Shown: positions 6,831-14,750 of the stretch, piece by piece
Position numbering within the stretch: position 1 is the stretch's first letter
Layout: each line of letters begins with the position of its first letter
Made by a program: the position numbers and the translations under genes
Source of the DNA: Rhodospirillales bacterium
GTDB lineage: Bacteria > Pseudomonadota > Alphaproteobacteria > Acetobacterales > Acetobacteraceae
Assembly: GCA_015654825.1 (NCBI GenBank)
Contig: JAATGE010000137.1
Location: forward strand, 1-21,064
DNA length: 21,064 nucleotides
Reading direction: 5' to 3'
The notes under the pieces: model-generated
Seen by the model: the letters and a program-made list of their open reading frames with translations, nothing else
Databases searched by the model: none
What the model was told of the DNA's origin: nothing

Positions 6831-9800
6831 CTACTTGCCTTTCTTCTCAACTTCCACGCGCACCGCCGCCAACGCCTTGTTCGCGCCAGCCATATCCGCC
6901 ACCGCCTTGTGATAGCCGGCCCGCGCATCCGCCGTCGGCGCACCGTCGGCGCCGTCCACCGCCTGCGCCAGCGTATCGAGCCGCTCGGAAATCGAGTTCA
7001 AGGTATCCGGCGCCGGCCGTGCTGCCGCCGCGACACCAAACGGGTCGAACTTCGCCCCGGTGGCCGCGCCCAGACGCGCGATCAGCGCCGACTTGCGTGG
7101 CGATCCGGCGCTCGCGTCCAACGCCTTGCGAAGGCCCGCGGCACTCTTCAGAGCAGTGCGGCACGCAACCCGCGCCGCCTCGATCTCCGTCGCGAGTGCG
7201 AATTGCGCCTGCAAATCGCCGGGCGCCAGTTTCAACCGCGGGTCGGGTAGAACAGACAGAGTCTGGCGATAACTATGCCCAGCCACTGTCAGCGTGACGC
7301 TGTAGGTTCCCGGCGGCGCCCAAACGCCCTGCGGCTCGCGCTCGCCGCCTGTCAATCCCGGCGGTTTTGCATAATGCAGGTCCCAAACGAACCGCTGTGC
7401 ACCCGGGGTCGCGGCCGGTGGGTGTCGCGTGACGATCCATTCCGGTGCCGCCGCGATCTTGGCGAGGTCCGGTACCGGTACCGGGTCCGTGCTACGAAAC
7501 TGCCGCACCACGGCACCCTTCGCGTCGGAAATCGCGATCTCCACGGGAACCGATGCGCCCGTGGGCAGCGCATAGTCGATGATCGCGCCGCTCGGCGGAT
7601 TTGGTGCCATGGGCTCGTCTTTCGGCATCGGCGTGCCGGTGAACGAGGGCGGGTGCAGGCGGATTGCCGGCGTCAGGGTGAACAATCGCGGCCCGCCAGC
7701 CGCATCGGCGGCAAGATCGCGCAACTGCACGATATCGTCCATGATGTAGAACCCGCGCCCATGCGTCGCGATCACCAGGTCGTCGCCATGCAGCACGATA
7801 TCGCGCACGCTGGTGCGCGGCAGATCACGCTGCAGCGACTGCCAATGCTCCCCATCATCAAACGATACGAATACGCCGCGTTCGGTGCCGGCATAGAGTA
7901 GGCCGCGCCGCGCCGGATCCTCGCGCACAACATTCACGCTGTTCAGTACGCCGCCGTCGACCAGGCCAGCAACGACCGGCCGCCAGTTCTTTCCGCCATC
8001 CGTTGTGCGCAATATATAGGGCGCGAAATCATCCAGACGGTGGCGATCGATCGCCAGGTAGGCCGTTCCGGCCTCGAAGTGGGACGGCTCCACGACACCG
8101 ATCTTCGACCATGCAAGCAGCCCGGCCGGCGTCACATCATCCCAATGCGCGCCGGCATCGCGCGTGCGCCAGACCAGCCCATCATCCGTCCCTGCCCAAA
8201 TCAAGTCTTTTGCCAGCGGCGACGGGGCAATCGCATAGACCACGCCGCGCCGCTTACCTGGATCCGGGGTGTCGGCGATCGTCGGCGCATCGAGGGTCGC
8301 TGGTACGCCGGGATCGGCGCGCGTCAGGTCCGGACTGATCGGCGTCCAATGTGCGCCGCCGTCCGCGGTGCGGAAAATACGCTGATTGCCGAAATAAAGT
8401 GCGTGGTCCAGCGGCCCGAACACCAGCGGCAAAGTCCAGGTGCCGCGATAATTGTCCGGAAATGCGAGCGTCGGATCGACGCTGTGCAACTGCCCCGAGC
8501 GCAGATCCAGTTTATCCACGCGGCCGCCATAGACCGTGTCGGGGTCGTCGGGATCGGGCGCGATATTGTCGCTCTCGCCGCCGGCGGCGACTTCGTGAAA
8601 ATCCTCCATCGTAATGCCGTCGGTCGGGCTGTCGCTGCGGCTCGGCACGCCGGCGGCCCCGGTATCCTGCTGCGCTCCGTAGACGCGGTACGGAAAACGA
8701 TTGTCGGTGCTGACGTGGTAGAACTGGCCGGTGGGCTGGTTGTACCAGCTGCTCCAGGTCTGTCCGCCATTGACCGTCACCAGCGCGCCCTGATCGACGC
8801 CGAGGATGCGCCGCGCCGGATCGTTCGGATCGATCCATAGACTATGGAAATCGTCGCCGGTCGGGTCGCCCTTCAGCGGAATGAAATGCCGACCGCCATC
8901 GGTGGAGCGCAGCAGGATGGTGTCGCAGACGTAGATGATGTCGGCATTCTTCGGGTCCGCCGTGATGCCCGAAAAATACCAGGCGCGTTCCAGGATGCGT
9001 TCGTCTCTGCTGACCTGCTCCCAGTTCGCGCCCGCATCCTCCGAGCGGAACAGCCCGCCCCCTTGCTTCGCATCGATCAGCGCATAAACCCGGTTCGGCC
9101 GCGCCGCGGAGAGCGCGATACCGATGCGGCCGACGCCCGTCGGTAGGCCGTGACCTTCGAGATGGGTCCAGCTGCGGCCGCCATCGAGAGATTTATACAG
9201 CCCGCTGCCCGGCCCGCTCGATGGCGGATATACGTTCCACGGCGGCCGCCGTGTTTGCCACAGCGCGCCATAGACGACATCCGGATTGCCGGGTTGAAAC
9301 GCGAGGTCGATCGCCCCCGTGTCCGCATCGCGAAACAGCGTCTTGCTCCAGGTGCGGCCGCCGTCGGTAGAGCGGAACACACCGCGCATCGAGTTTGGCC
9401 CGTACGGGTGCCCAAGTGCCGCCACCAGCAACACGTTCGCGTCGCGCGGATCGACCAGGATGCGCCCGATCTGTTGTGTATCGTCGAGGCCGATCGGCAC
9501 CCAGTTCTGGCCCGCGTCGGTGGAACGGAACATGCCCACGCCCTGCGCGATATCGGAGCGCATGTCGGCTTCCCCGGTGCCGATATAGATCGTACTCGGT
9601 GCGGACGGCGCCACGGAAAGGGCGCCGATCGATCCGACCGGGCCGGCATCGAAGATCGGCGCCCAGGTGCGGCCCGCATCGTCCGTGCGCCAGACACCGC
9701 CATTGACGGCACCGAAATAAAAGCGCCTTCGGTCGTCCGGCGATGCGTCCACCGCCAGCACCCTGCCGCCCCGGTACGGGCCGATCGAGCGCCAGTGCAG

Positions 9801-9908
9801 GTTCTGCAGCAGCGGGGCCGGTATCTCGGCGGCGCCGACGGACGAGCAGACAACCAGCATGCCGAACAAGGCGGCCGTGTTGCGCATAGGGGGTGATTTT
9901 ATCTTCAT
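6831..9908 (-). CDS. Secreted multi-Asp-box (BNR/VPS10-like) beta-propeller protein
   Basis: This 1,025-residue protein has a signal peptide (about 1-27, ending VGAAE). At least eleven Asp-box motifs of the S/T-x-D-x-G-x-x-W type follow, among them RTDDAGRTW, STDAGQNW, STDGGRTW, SLDGGRSW, SEDAGANW, TVNGGQTW, TADGGAHW, TRDAGAHW, TTDGGKNW and SFDDGEHW. Asp-boxes mark bladed beta-propellers of the sialidase and sortilin/VPS10 folds. WRSIGPYRGGRV near residue 39 is typical of the bacterial family usually labelled glycosyl hydrolase or BNR-repeat protein. After about residue 720 comes a beta-sandwich-like region (GTYSVTLTVAGHSYRQTL) and then a helical tail. No catalytic residues can be assigned, so the substrate is unknown. 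An in-frame ATG at 9887 is an alternative start; neither has a clear ribosome site. It is separated from the efflux operon by a large inverted repeat. Confidence 0.85.
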   Translation of the reverse strand: MKIKSPPMRNTAALFGMLVVCSSVGAAEIPAPLLQNLHWRSIGPYRGGRVLAVDASPDDRRRFYFGAVNGGVWRTDDAGRTWAPIFDAGPVGSIGALSVAPSAPSTIYIGTGEADMRSDIAQGVGMFRSTDAGQNWVPIGLDDTQQIGRILVDPRDANVLLVAALGHPYGPNSMRGVFRSTDGGRTWSKTLFRDADTGAIDLAFQPGNPDVVYGALWQTRRPPWNVYPPSSGPGSGLYKSLDGGRSWTHLEGHGLPTGVGRIGIALSAARPNRVYALIDAKQGGGLFRSEDAGANWEQVSRDERILERAWYFSGITADPKNADIIYVCDTILLRSTDGGRHFIPLKGDPTGDDFHSLWIDPNDPARRILGVDQGALVTVNGGQTWSSWYNQPTGQFYHVSTDNRFPYRVYGAQQDTGAAGVPSRSDSPTDGITMEDFHEVAAGGESDNIAPDPDDPDTVYGGRVDKLDLRSGQLHSVDPTLAFPDNYRGTWTLPLVFGPLDHALYFGNQRIFRTADGGAHWTPISPDLTRADPGVPATLDAPTIADTPDPGKRRGVVYAIAPSPLAKDLIWAGTDDGLVWRTRDAGAHWDDVTPAGLLAWSKIGVVEPSHFEAGTAYLAIDRHRLDDFAPYILRTTDGGKNWRPVVAGLVDGGVLNSVNVVREDPARRGLLYAGTERGVFVSFDDGEHWQSLQRDLPRTSVRDIVLHGDDLVIATHGRGFYIMDDIVQLRDLAADAAGGPRLFTLTPAIRLHPPSFTGTPMPKDEPMAPNPPSGAIIDYALPTGASVPVEIAISDAKGAVVRQFRSTDPVPVPDLAKIAAAPEWIVTRHPPAATPGAQRFVWDLHYAKPPGLTGGEREPQGVWAPPGTYSVTLTVAGHSYRQTLSVLPDPRLKLAPGDLQAQFALATEIEAARVACRTALKSAAGLRKALDASAGSPRKSALIARLGAATGAKFDPFGVAAAARPAPDTLNSISERLDTLAQAVDGADGAPTADARAGYHKAVADMAGANKALAAVRVEVEKKGK

Positions 9909-9936
9909 CTGGTGTTTTGCCAGTTAGTGGTGATCG

Positions 9937-10150
9937 ACGGTTCAAGAAAGGCCAGGGCTCTGCCCTGGACCCGTCGTACGCAGCACGGATTCGCGTGACG
10001 GGGCCAGTAGGCCCCAGACCCCATTCATTGCGGGGAACGGCGAGGCCGGAAAATATCGCGGGTGGTACTGGCTTCGCCGGGGAACCAATGAACGGGGGTC
10101 TGGGGCCCCCGGCAGCGGGTCCAGGGCAAAGCCCTGGCCTTTTTCAACGG
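9937..10150. repeat. Long imperfect inverted repeat built from two palindromic elements
   Basis: The left arm (about 9937-10030) contains CCAGGGCTCTGCCCTGG at 9952-9968 and GGGGCCAGTAGGCCCCAGAC at about 10000-10019, then CCCATTCATTG. The right arm (about 10086-10150) is the reverse complement in the same order: CAATGAACGGGGGTCTGGGG, then CCAGGGCAAAGCCCTGG at 10121-10137, then CCTTTTTCAACGG. The left arm carries about 25 extra bases between its two blocks. The transcript could fold into one long hairpin or into several small ones. The right arm begins three bases after the hlyD-like stop, so it probably ends the efflux transcript. It also lies in the leader of the BNR gene. Confidence 0.8.
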
Positions 10151-10153
10151 ACC

Positions 10154-11083
10154 TCACCGCTGGGACGTTTCTGGTTTCGGATCGACCTGCACTGTGGCCG
10201 TCATGCCGGCCACCAAGCGCACCCCGTTCGGCACCCGATCGATGGCGATGCGCACCGGAATCCGTTGCGCCAGACGCACCCAGGTGAAAATCGGATTGAC
10301 CATGGCCAGACCGGCACGATCGGGCTGCGCGTTGGCCACCTGGATGCCGCGCGCAATGCTTGCAACGTGGCCGGAGAGAATCCCCCGATAACCCATCAGC
10401 TTCATACTGGCGGGATCGCCTTCATGGATCGCATGCAGGCTGGTTTCCTCGAAATACCCGTCGACCCAAAACGAGTCACCGTCGATGAGGGAAATCTCGT
10501 TCTGACCGGCACTGGCGTAATCGCCCAGCTGTGCCAGCAGATTGGTGACAAACCCGTTGACCGGCGAGCGGATCTGGGTGCGCTCCAAATTCACCCGCGC
10601 CTGATCCAGATTGGCCAGCGCCTGCTGATATTGCGCTTCGGCGGCGGCGGCCGTGGCGGCAAAGCTCTCCTGCTGCTCCACCGTCACGGACAGCGTCGTC
10701 AATTCCTGGCGCCGCCGCGATTCCTTTTCCGCGTTCTGCGCCGTCACCTCGGATTGCCGCACTGCGGCTTCCGCCAGCCGTACCGCAATTCGGTAATTGG
10801 TCGGGTCGATCACCATCAGAAGATCGCCTTTGTGCACGAACTGGTTGTCCGCGACGGGAAGTGCCACGATGCGGCCGCCTACTTCCGGCGCAATCGTATC
10901 GACATAGACCCGCACCGTGCCATCGCGCGTCCACGGCGCACCAATATACGCGTTCCACGCCGCCCAGCCGAGCGGCAGGGCCGCCGCTGCCGCCGCCAGC
11001 GTGATCAGCACCGGTACGACCCGGATCCGGCCGCCGGCGCTGCCTTCGGTGTCGTGCTTCGGCATCTCTGTGGAATCGGCCAT
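10154..11083 (-). CDS. HlyD-family membrane fusion protein (AaeA/EmrA-like efflux adaptor)
   Basis: The protein has 309 residues. One N-terminal membrane anchor is visible (VVPVLITLAAAAAALPLGWA, about 22-41), followed by WTRDGTVRVYVDTIAPEVGG, the lipoyl/barrel start typical of AaeA and EmrA. A coiled-coil hairpin spans about 100-170 (EAAVRQSEVTAQNAEKESRR and AQYQQALANLDQARVNLERT), and the returning lipoyl half reads IRSPVNGFVTNLLAQLGDY. These adaptors link an inner-membrane pump to the outer membrane. The gene is the last of three on the minus strand, beginning six bases after the DUF1656 stop. In E. coli the equivalent AaeXAB set exports aromatic carboxylic acids; the substrate here is not known. 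Confidence 0.88.
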   Translation of the reverse strand: MADSTEMPKHDTEGSAGGRIRVVPVLITLAAAAAALPLGWAAWNAYIGAPWTRDGTVRVYVDTIAPEVGGRIVALPVADNQFVHKGDLLMVIDPTNYRIAVRLAEAAVRQSEVTAQNAEKESRRRQELTTLSVTVEQQESFAATAAAAEAQYQQALANLDQARVNLERTQIRSPVNGFVTNLLAQLGDYASAGQNEISLIDGDSFWVDGYFEETSLHAIHEGDPASMKLMGYRGILSGHVASIARGIQVANAQPDRAGLAMVNPIFTWVRLAQRIPVRIAIDRVPNGVRLVAGMTATVQVDPKPETSQR

Positions 11084-11089
11084 GGCAGC

Positions 11090-11293
11090 TCAGCGCGCGA
11101 CAAGCAGAACGAGGAACGACAGCACGATCGTATACACCGAAAAGGTGAAAAGCGCCGGATGCCAGATGTCGCGCAACAGGCCGAAATGCGTGCCGATCCG
11201 GCGCAGCCCGACCAGCATCACCCAGGCCGCCAACAGCATGACGGAGATCGGTGCGACATACACCCCGAACAGGTTGAGTTCCGTGAACCTCAA
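11090..11293 (-). CDS. DUF1656 small membrane protein (AaeX-like)
   Basis: The protein has 67 residues. It begins at TTG 11293, whose TTGA overlaps the stop of the upstream FUSC gene, and a GGGAG sits eight bases before it. No ATG or GTG lies in this frame near the conserved N-terminus. The sequence around FTELNLFGVYVAP, followed by two hydrophobic helices (SVMLLAAWVMLVGL and LFTFSVYTIVLSFLVLLV), is the hallmark of DUF1656. Members sit between FUSC and HlyD genes in aromatic-acid efflux operons. The function of the small protein itself is not established; its position suggests an accessory part of the pump. Confidence 0.85.
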   Translation of the reverse strand: MRFTELNLFGVYVAPISVMLLAAWVMLVGLRRIGTHFGLLRDIWHPALFTFSVYTIVLSFLVLLVAR

Positions 11294-13341
11294 GGGCGCA
11301 CTCCCGCATCGAAATAGGCTGCGTGCTGCGTCAATGCCTCCGCCGTTGCCAGGATGAGGCCGCGGGCCCGAAGCCGCACCGGCAGCCCCGGCCTGCCAGC
11401 GGGCAAGGCCGCCAGCAGCCGGTCGAATCCTGTCAGGCGCTCGACCGCACCGCGGCTGTCGCCCGCTGCGACGGCGGTGAGCGCCGGTGCCAAATCCGGC
11501 ATCAGATCGAACCGCCGCGCGATCCCACGCAGGCGGATGATTTGGGTGCCGACCGAAATCGCGGCCAGGAGCTGGGCCCTCTGCAACGGATCGGCCTGTT
11601 CCGGCAGTGCGGACAGGCGCGTATAGATCGCGCCCTCCCACTCGCTCGCGGTTGTCGCGACCGTACGGGCGGTCAGGTGGCGCAAGTCGCGCAGCGTCAG
11701 CGCCAGTAACCGCGTGGTCCGCACTGCGGGCGACAAGGGCGGCAACAAACGAAAGGCCAGCACGCCAGCGCACACCCCGGCAACGATTGCGATCGCTTCA
11801 TTGTAGAATTGTGGGGAATCGTAGGTCATCCGGTTGGTTGGCGCCAGAAGTGGAATGAAATTTGCGACCATGGCCACGAACATCGGAGTGCGCCACGGCT
11901 GCGCGATCAGCGCACCGGCCGGCACGAGCACCGCGCCGAGCGCCAGGCTGAAGCCGGCAAAACCCGAAACGCCAGGCAGCACGGCCAGCAGCACGACCCC
12001 CGCAATCACGGCACTCAGCCCCGTCCCCATCATAAAACTCATCGCCGTCGCATAGGCCCGATCGGCGGCCGGCGAGAACAGGATCACGGTGATGGCGGTG
12101 AACGCAATGGCCTGCGGACCGCTGGGCCAGGCCGTCGCGATCCAGAACAGTTCTACCGCGCCGATCGTGACAAAGGCACGCAGCGCGTTCAGCAACGGCG
12201 GCAGCATGTCCGGCACACGGAACCAGGCGAACCCGGAAAGGCCACGCCCGCGGATCGGATCCGCCGGTTGCAGCAGCAACAGAATTGCATCGAGCGCGCG
12301 CTGCATGCCAATCAGCGCTTCCGCGGTGCGATCGGCCAAAAGCTGTAGCGATGGTGTGCCTGCCGGCAAGGCCGCCAGCGCGCGCACCCCGGCCGCACAG
12401 GCGCGCTGCGCGCCGGACGGATCCGCGGTTAAGCCCGCGGCCCCCAGCGCGGACGCCCGCAGCAGCGAGGGCGGAAGCGCTCGCAACACCGCCAAGGCAT
12501 CCTGCCGCGGCGGCTCGCCGGCTGAGACCTCGAAATGAACCGCGGCCATCCGCCAGCCGGAAAGTGCCGCGAACAGACCGCTCACCGACGCTGCCAACAA
12601 CGGCGCCCGATGGCGCAGGTCGGCCGCCTCGCCGAACGCCTCGTCCATCACCGGCTCCAGCGCGATCACCCGCCGGATCAAGTCGCGCCGCCTGGCGCGC
12701 GCCGGCGACGGCGCCTCACCGTTGCGAAAGGCGCCGATGATGCCGGCCACTATATCCGCGGATATCGCCGCGAGTTGGTCGGCCAGCCGGCGCCGTGCGC
12801 CGCCAAAGTCGGTGCCCGCCATCACGATGCCGGCGGCAACGATACCGATGCAGATCTCGCTGACACGGGAAATGGCAAGCATGAACGCATCGCCGTTCGC
12901 GCCGCCCACAGCACCGAGTTCACCGCTGGCGATAATCGCCGCGGTGATGCCGGCGAGCGCGGCGGCATAGGACGCGAAGTTGCGCAACAGCGTGGCGAAC
13001 AGCGCGCAGATCCCGCCCCAAAGCGCCAGACCGGCAAGAAAACCCAGGCGGCTCTGCGGAAAGCACACCGTCAGCAACACAATCGTCACCGCGCCGACCA
13101 GGGTGCCGACCATGCGGAACCATCCCTTGCGCAATGATGCGCCGAGCTGCGGCTGGCAGACGATCGCCGCGGACGTGCCGGCCCAGTAGGCGTTGTCGAG
13201 TTGAAGCGCGTAGGCGACATAGAGCGCCAGGCATACCGCCGCCCAGAGTCGCACGCCGAACAAGGCCGCCGGCAGGGATCGACGGAGCGCAGTTGCCAGT
13301 GTCGGCGGGGCGTTCGATACGATAGGTTCCGCGTGGCTCAT
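11290..13341 (-). CDS. FUSC-family inner-membrane transporter (AaeB-like)
   Basis: The protein has 683 residues, with two hydrophobic blocks of about six helices each (about 28-175 and 385-540), each followed by a soluble helical region. This duplicated layout is that of FUSC/AaeB and p-hydroxybenzoate efflux pumps. Recognisable stretches include LDNAYWAGTSAAIVCQPQLG with a nearby LRKGWFRMVGTLVGA, the conserved start of the FUSC domain. Paired with the downstream DUF1656 and HlyD proteins it should export a small organic acid or drug from the cytoplasm. It is the first gene of the operon. The ATG has only a weak GGAA upstream. No dedicated regulator adjoins it, which differs from the AaeR arrangement of E. 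coli. Confidence 0.88.
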   Translation of the reverse strand: MSHAEPIVSNAPPTLATALRRSLPAALFGVRLWAAVCLALYVAYALQLDNAYWAGTSAAIVCQPQLGASLRKGWFRMVGTLVGAVTIVLLTVCFPQSRLGFLAGLALWGGICALFATLLRNFASYAAALAGITAAIIASGELGAVGGANGDAFMLAISRVSEICIGIVAAGIVMAGTDFGGARRRLADQLAAISADIVAGIIGAFRNGEAPSPARARRRDLIRRVIALEPVMDEAFGEAADLRHRAPLLAASVSGLFAALSGWRMAAVHFEVSAGEPPRQDALAVLRALPPSLLRASALGAAGLTADPSGAQRACAAGVRALAALPAGTPSLQLLADRTAEALIGMQRALDAILLLLQPADPIRGRGLSGFAWFRVPDMLPPLLNALRAFVTIGAVELFWIATAWPSGPQAIAFTAITVILFSPAADRAYATAMSFMMGTGLSAVIAGVVLLAVLPGVSGFAGFSLALGAVLVPAGALIAQPWRTPMFVAMVANFIPLLAPTNRMTYDSPQFYNEAIAIVAGVCAGVLAFRLLPPLSPAVRTTRLLALTLRDLRHLTARTVATTASEWEGAIYTRLSALPEQADPLQRAQLLAAISVGTQIIRLRGIARRFDLMPDLAPALTAVAAGDSRGAVERLTGFDRLLAALPAGRPGLPVRLRARGLILATAEALTQHAAYFDAGVRP

Positions 13342-13651
13342 CGGTTCCGGTGCAGTCTAAGGGGGACCAGGGCACGACCAGACCTACTTTAGTGGTTACT
13401 GGGGCGGCGTCGACACCGAGCCGATAACGCGGGGCCTTGGGCCTACTGGCGGCTGTGGGTTCCCTGGGGCCAAGTGCCTAGCCTTCCCGCAACTCCTTGT
13501 TGCCAACGTTGAGCCACGGAACAACGGTATGGATCGGCCCCAAAAAAGCGCGCCGTGGTCCGCCAGAACGTTCGCAAAGGCGGCGGTCCGGCCTATATAC
13601 AAACCGCCACAGTGGCTTCAATGACAAATCCGATGAAGGAGGATGCTCAAT
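13342..13651. promoter_or_regulatory. Divergent intergenic region with promoter and ribosome site for the hbpS-like gene
   Basis: These 310 bases separate the FUSC gene from the hbpS-like gene. A degraded copy of the palindromic repeat family occupies about 13425-13490; its GCCTACTGGCG reads as the reverse of the GCCAGTAGGCC seen at 10003-10013. Nearer the plus-strand gene, TTCGCA (13571-13576) and TATATA (13594-13599) are 17 bases apart and form a plausible promoter. A strong AAGGAGG (13636-13642) fixes the downstream start. I see no other coding sequence here. Confidence 0.5.
13425..13490. repeat. Degenerate copy of the palindromic repeat
   Basis: The stretch holds GGGGCCTTGGGCCTACTGGC, which on the other strand matches GGCCAGTAGGCCC of the left arm at about 10000. 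After it come GGGTTCCCTGGGGCCAAGTGCC and TAGCCTTCCCG, which align with the GGGTCC...GCCCTGGCCTTCCC order of the intact copies. Several mismatches break the stem, so it is probably a relic. Confidence 0.45.
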
Positions 13652-14050
13652 ATGGTCACCCTTGAGAAAGCCCACCGCGTCATCGCCGCCGGCGAGGCCA
13701 AGGCGAAGGAAATCGGCCAGCCGATGAATATCGCGGTCGTCGACGCCGGCACCAATCTTCGCGCCTTCATCCGCATGGACGGCGCCTGGCTGGGCAGTAT
13801 CGATATCGCAATCAACAAGGCGTTCACCGCCAAGGCGTTTGATATCTCGACACGGGAGCTTGGGCAGAATAGCCAGCCGGGTGACCAGTTCTTTGGCATA
13901 CATGTTTCCAATCATGACCGCGTCATGATTTTCGCGGGCGGTATTCCGCTGAAGGTGGATGGCAAGATCGTTGGCGCGGTCGGCGTCAGCGGCGGCAGCG
14001 GCGAGCAGGACCAGGCGGTGGCTGAAGCAGCGGCGGCTGTCTGCAGCTAG
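13652..14050 (+). CDS. GlcG/HbpS-family haem-binding protein
   Basis: The protein has 132 residues from ATG 13652, chosen because AAGGAGG ends nine bases upstream; the in-frame ATG at 13643 touches that ribosome site. The fold signature of the DUF336 (HbpS/GlcG) family is clear: LEKAHRVIAAGEAKAKEIG, then MNIAVVDAGTNLRAFIRMDG, then IDIAINKAFTAKAF and a glycine-rich end (GGIPLKVDGKIVGAVGVSGG). The streptomycete member HbpS binds and degrades haem; others sit in glycolate or cofactor gene clusters. No signal peptide is visible, so it should act in the cytoplasm. It stands alone between a divergent pump operon and convergent respiratory genes, and its own partner is unknown. A strong hairpin follows the stop. 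Confidence 0.87.
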   Translation: MVTLEKAHRVIAAGEAKAKEIGQPMNIAVVDAGTNLRAFIRMDGAWLGSIDIAINKAFTAKAFDISTRELGQNSQPGDQFFGIHVSNHDRVMIFAGGIPLKVDGKIVGAVGVSGGSGEQDQAVAEAAAAVCS

Positions 14051-14058
14051 GGGAGACG

Positions 14059-14083
14059 AAGGCCAGGGCAGTGCCCTGGCCTT
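14059..14083 (+). terminator. Palindromic repeat acting as a likely terminator after the hbpS-like gene
   Basis: AAGGCCAGGGC (14059-14069) and GCCCTGGCCTT (14073-14083) form a perfect 11-base stem with a three-base loop, nine bases after the stop codon. The core is the same as the copies at 9952 and 10121, so this is a member of the dispersed repeat family placed where a terminator is expected. Confidence 0.7.
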
Positions 14084-14109
14084 CCCGGGAAATCGCAATT
14101 GGAATTCTC

Positions 14110-14205
14110 TTGGCGCGAAACGAACGCCAAATGAATAAAAGTTTTTTGGTTCTTTTTTTCAAAAAAGAACAAGAAGAAAGCGCTTCTTTTTGAAAAAAGA
14201 AGCAA
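14110..14205. terminator. AT-rich double hairpin between convergent genes
   Basis: Two T/A hairpins follow each other: GTTCTTTTTT...AAAAAAGAAC (14149-14170) and GCTTCTTTTT...AAAAAGAAGC (14182-14203). A smaller inverted repeat, TTGGCG...CGCCAA, lies at 14110-14130. The block is strongly AT-rich in a GC-rich genome. Because the stems are T-rich on one side and A-rich on the other, they can terminate transcription from both strands: the hbpS-like gene from the left and the respiratory operon from the right. Confidence 0.6.
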
Positions 14206-14261
14206 AACCCTTTGGTTAATTGTTCTCTGTTCGACTACGCTGGATGAACTCAATGTTGAGC

Positions 14262-14750
14262 TTAGGGCGGCACTGCGCCCTGCCCGCCTTGCGATAGCGC
14301 TTTTACGTAGGCTGAGATTTCCCACAATTGCTGGTCCGGGATCTTGCCGCCCCAGGACGGCATTCCGTTCGGCCTTCCCTGCACCAGGGTTTCGTGGATC
14401 TGGTCGATCTGTCCGCCATAGCGCCATTGCGGATCAATCAGCGCGGGCCCCATGCCGCCGGCGCCATGAAAGTGACATCCGGAACAATTGTACCAGTCGA
14501 AAAGCCGCGCGCCTTCCGCAATGGCTTGGGAATTGCCTTCATATTCGCGGCCGCGAGGATCGGGCGGCGGTGGGCGCCCACCTCCCGGAAACAGCGTGGT
14601 GGTGGGCACGAATTGGCGGCCGCTATCGGTTGGTGCCGCGATAGCCTGCGAGGAACCGGCGACAGCCTGTGCGTGAGCTATTGCGGGCGTGCCCAGCAGC
14701 AGCGCGGCGGCAGCGGCCGCGCTATGAATGTTGTGGTATCGCGAAGACAT
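14262..14750 (-). CDS. Periplasmic c-type cytochrome, likely electron partner of the PQQ dehydrogenase
   Basis: The protein has 162 residues with a signal peptide (ending near TPAIAHAQA, residue 29) and a proline- and glycine-rich linker (about 54-68). A single cytochrome c domain follows: CSGCH at residues 89-93 binds haem covalently, and Met130 in RPNGMPSWGG is the probable axial ligand. The gene overlaps the 3' end of the PQQ dehydrogenase gene by 29 bases, so the two are translated together. It probably accepts electrons from PQQ and passes them toward the oxidase encoded upstream. It is the last gene of the operon, facing AT-rich hairpins. Confidence 0.88.
   Translation of the reverse strand: MSSRYHNIHSAAAAAALLLGTPAIAHAQAVAGSSQAIAAPTDSGRQFVPTTTLFPGGGRPPPPDPRGREYEGNSQAIAEGARLFDWYNCSGCHFHGAGGMGPALIDPQWRYGGQIDQIHETLVQGRPNGMPSWGGKIPDQQLWEISAYVKALSQGGQGAVPP

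Noticed and set aside
9937..10150. Insertion sequence ends
   Set aside because: There is no transposase between the arms, and the arms match a repeat family found singly elsewhere.
9893..11317. Plus-strand open frame of 474 codons
   Set aside because: It runs through the inverted repeat and antisense to the HlyD and DUF1656 genes; it has no domain pattern.
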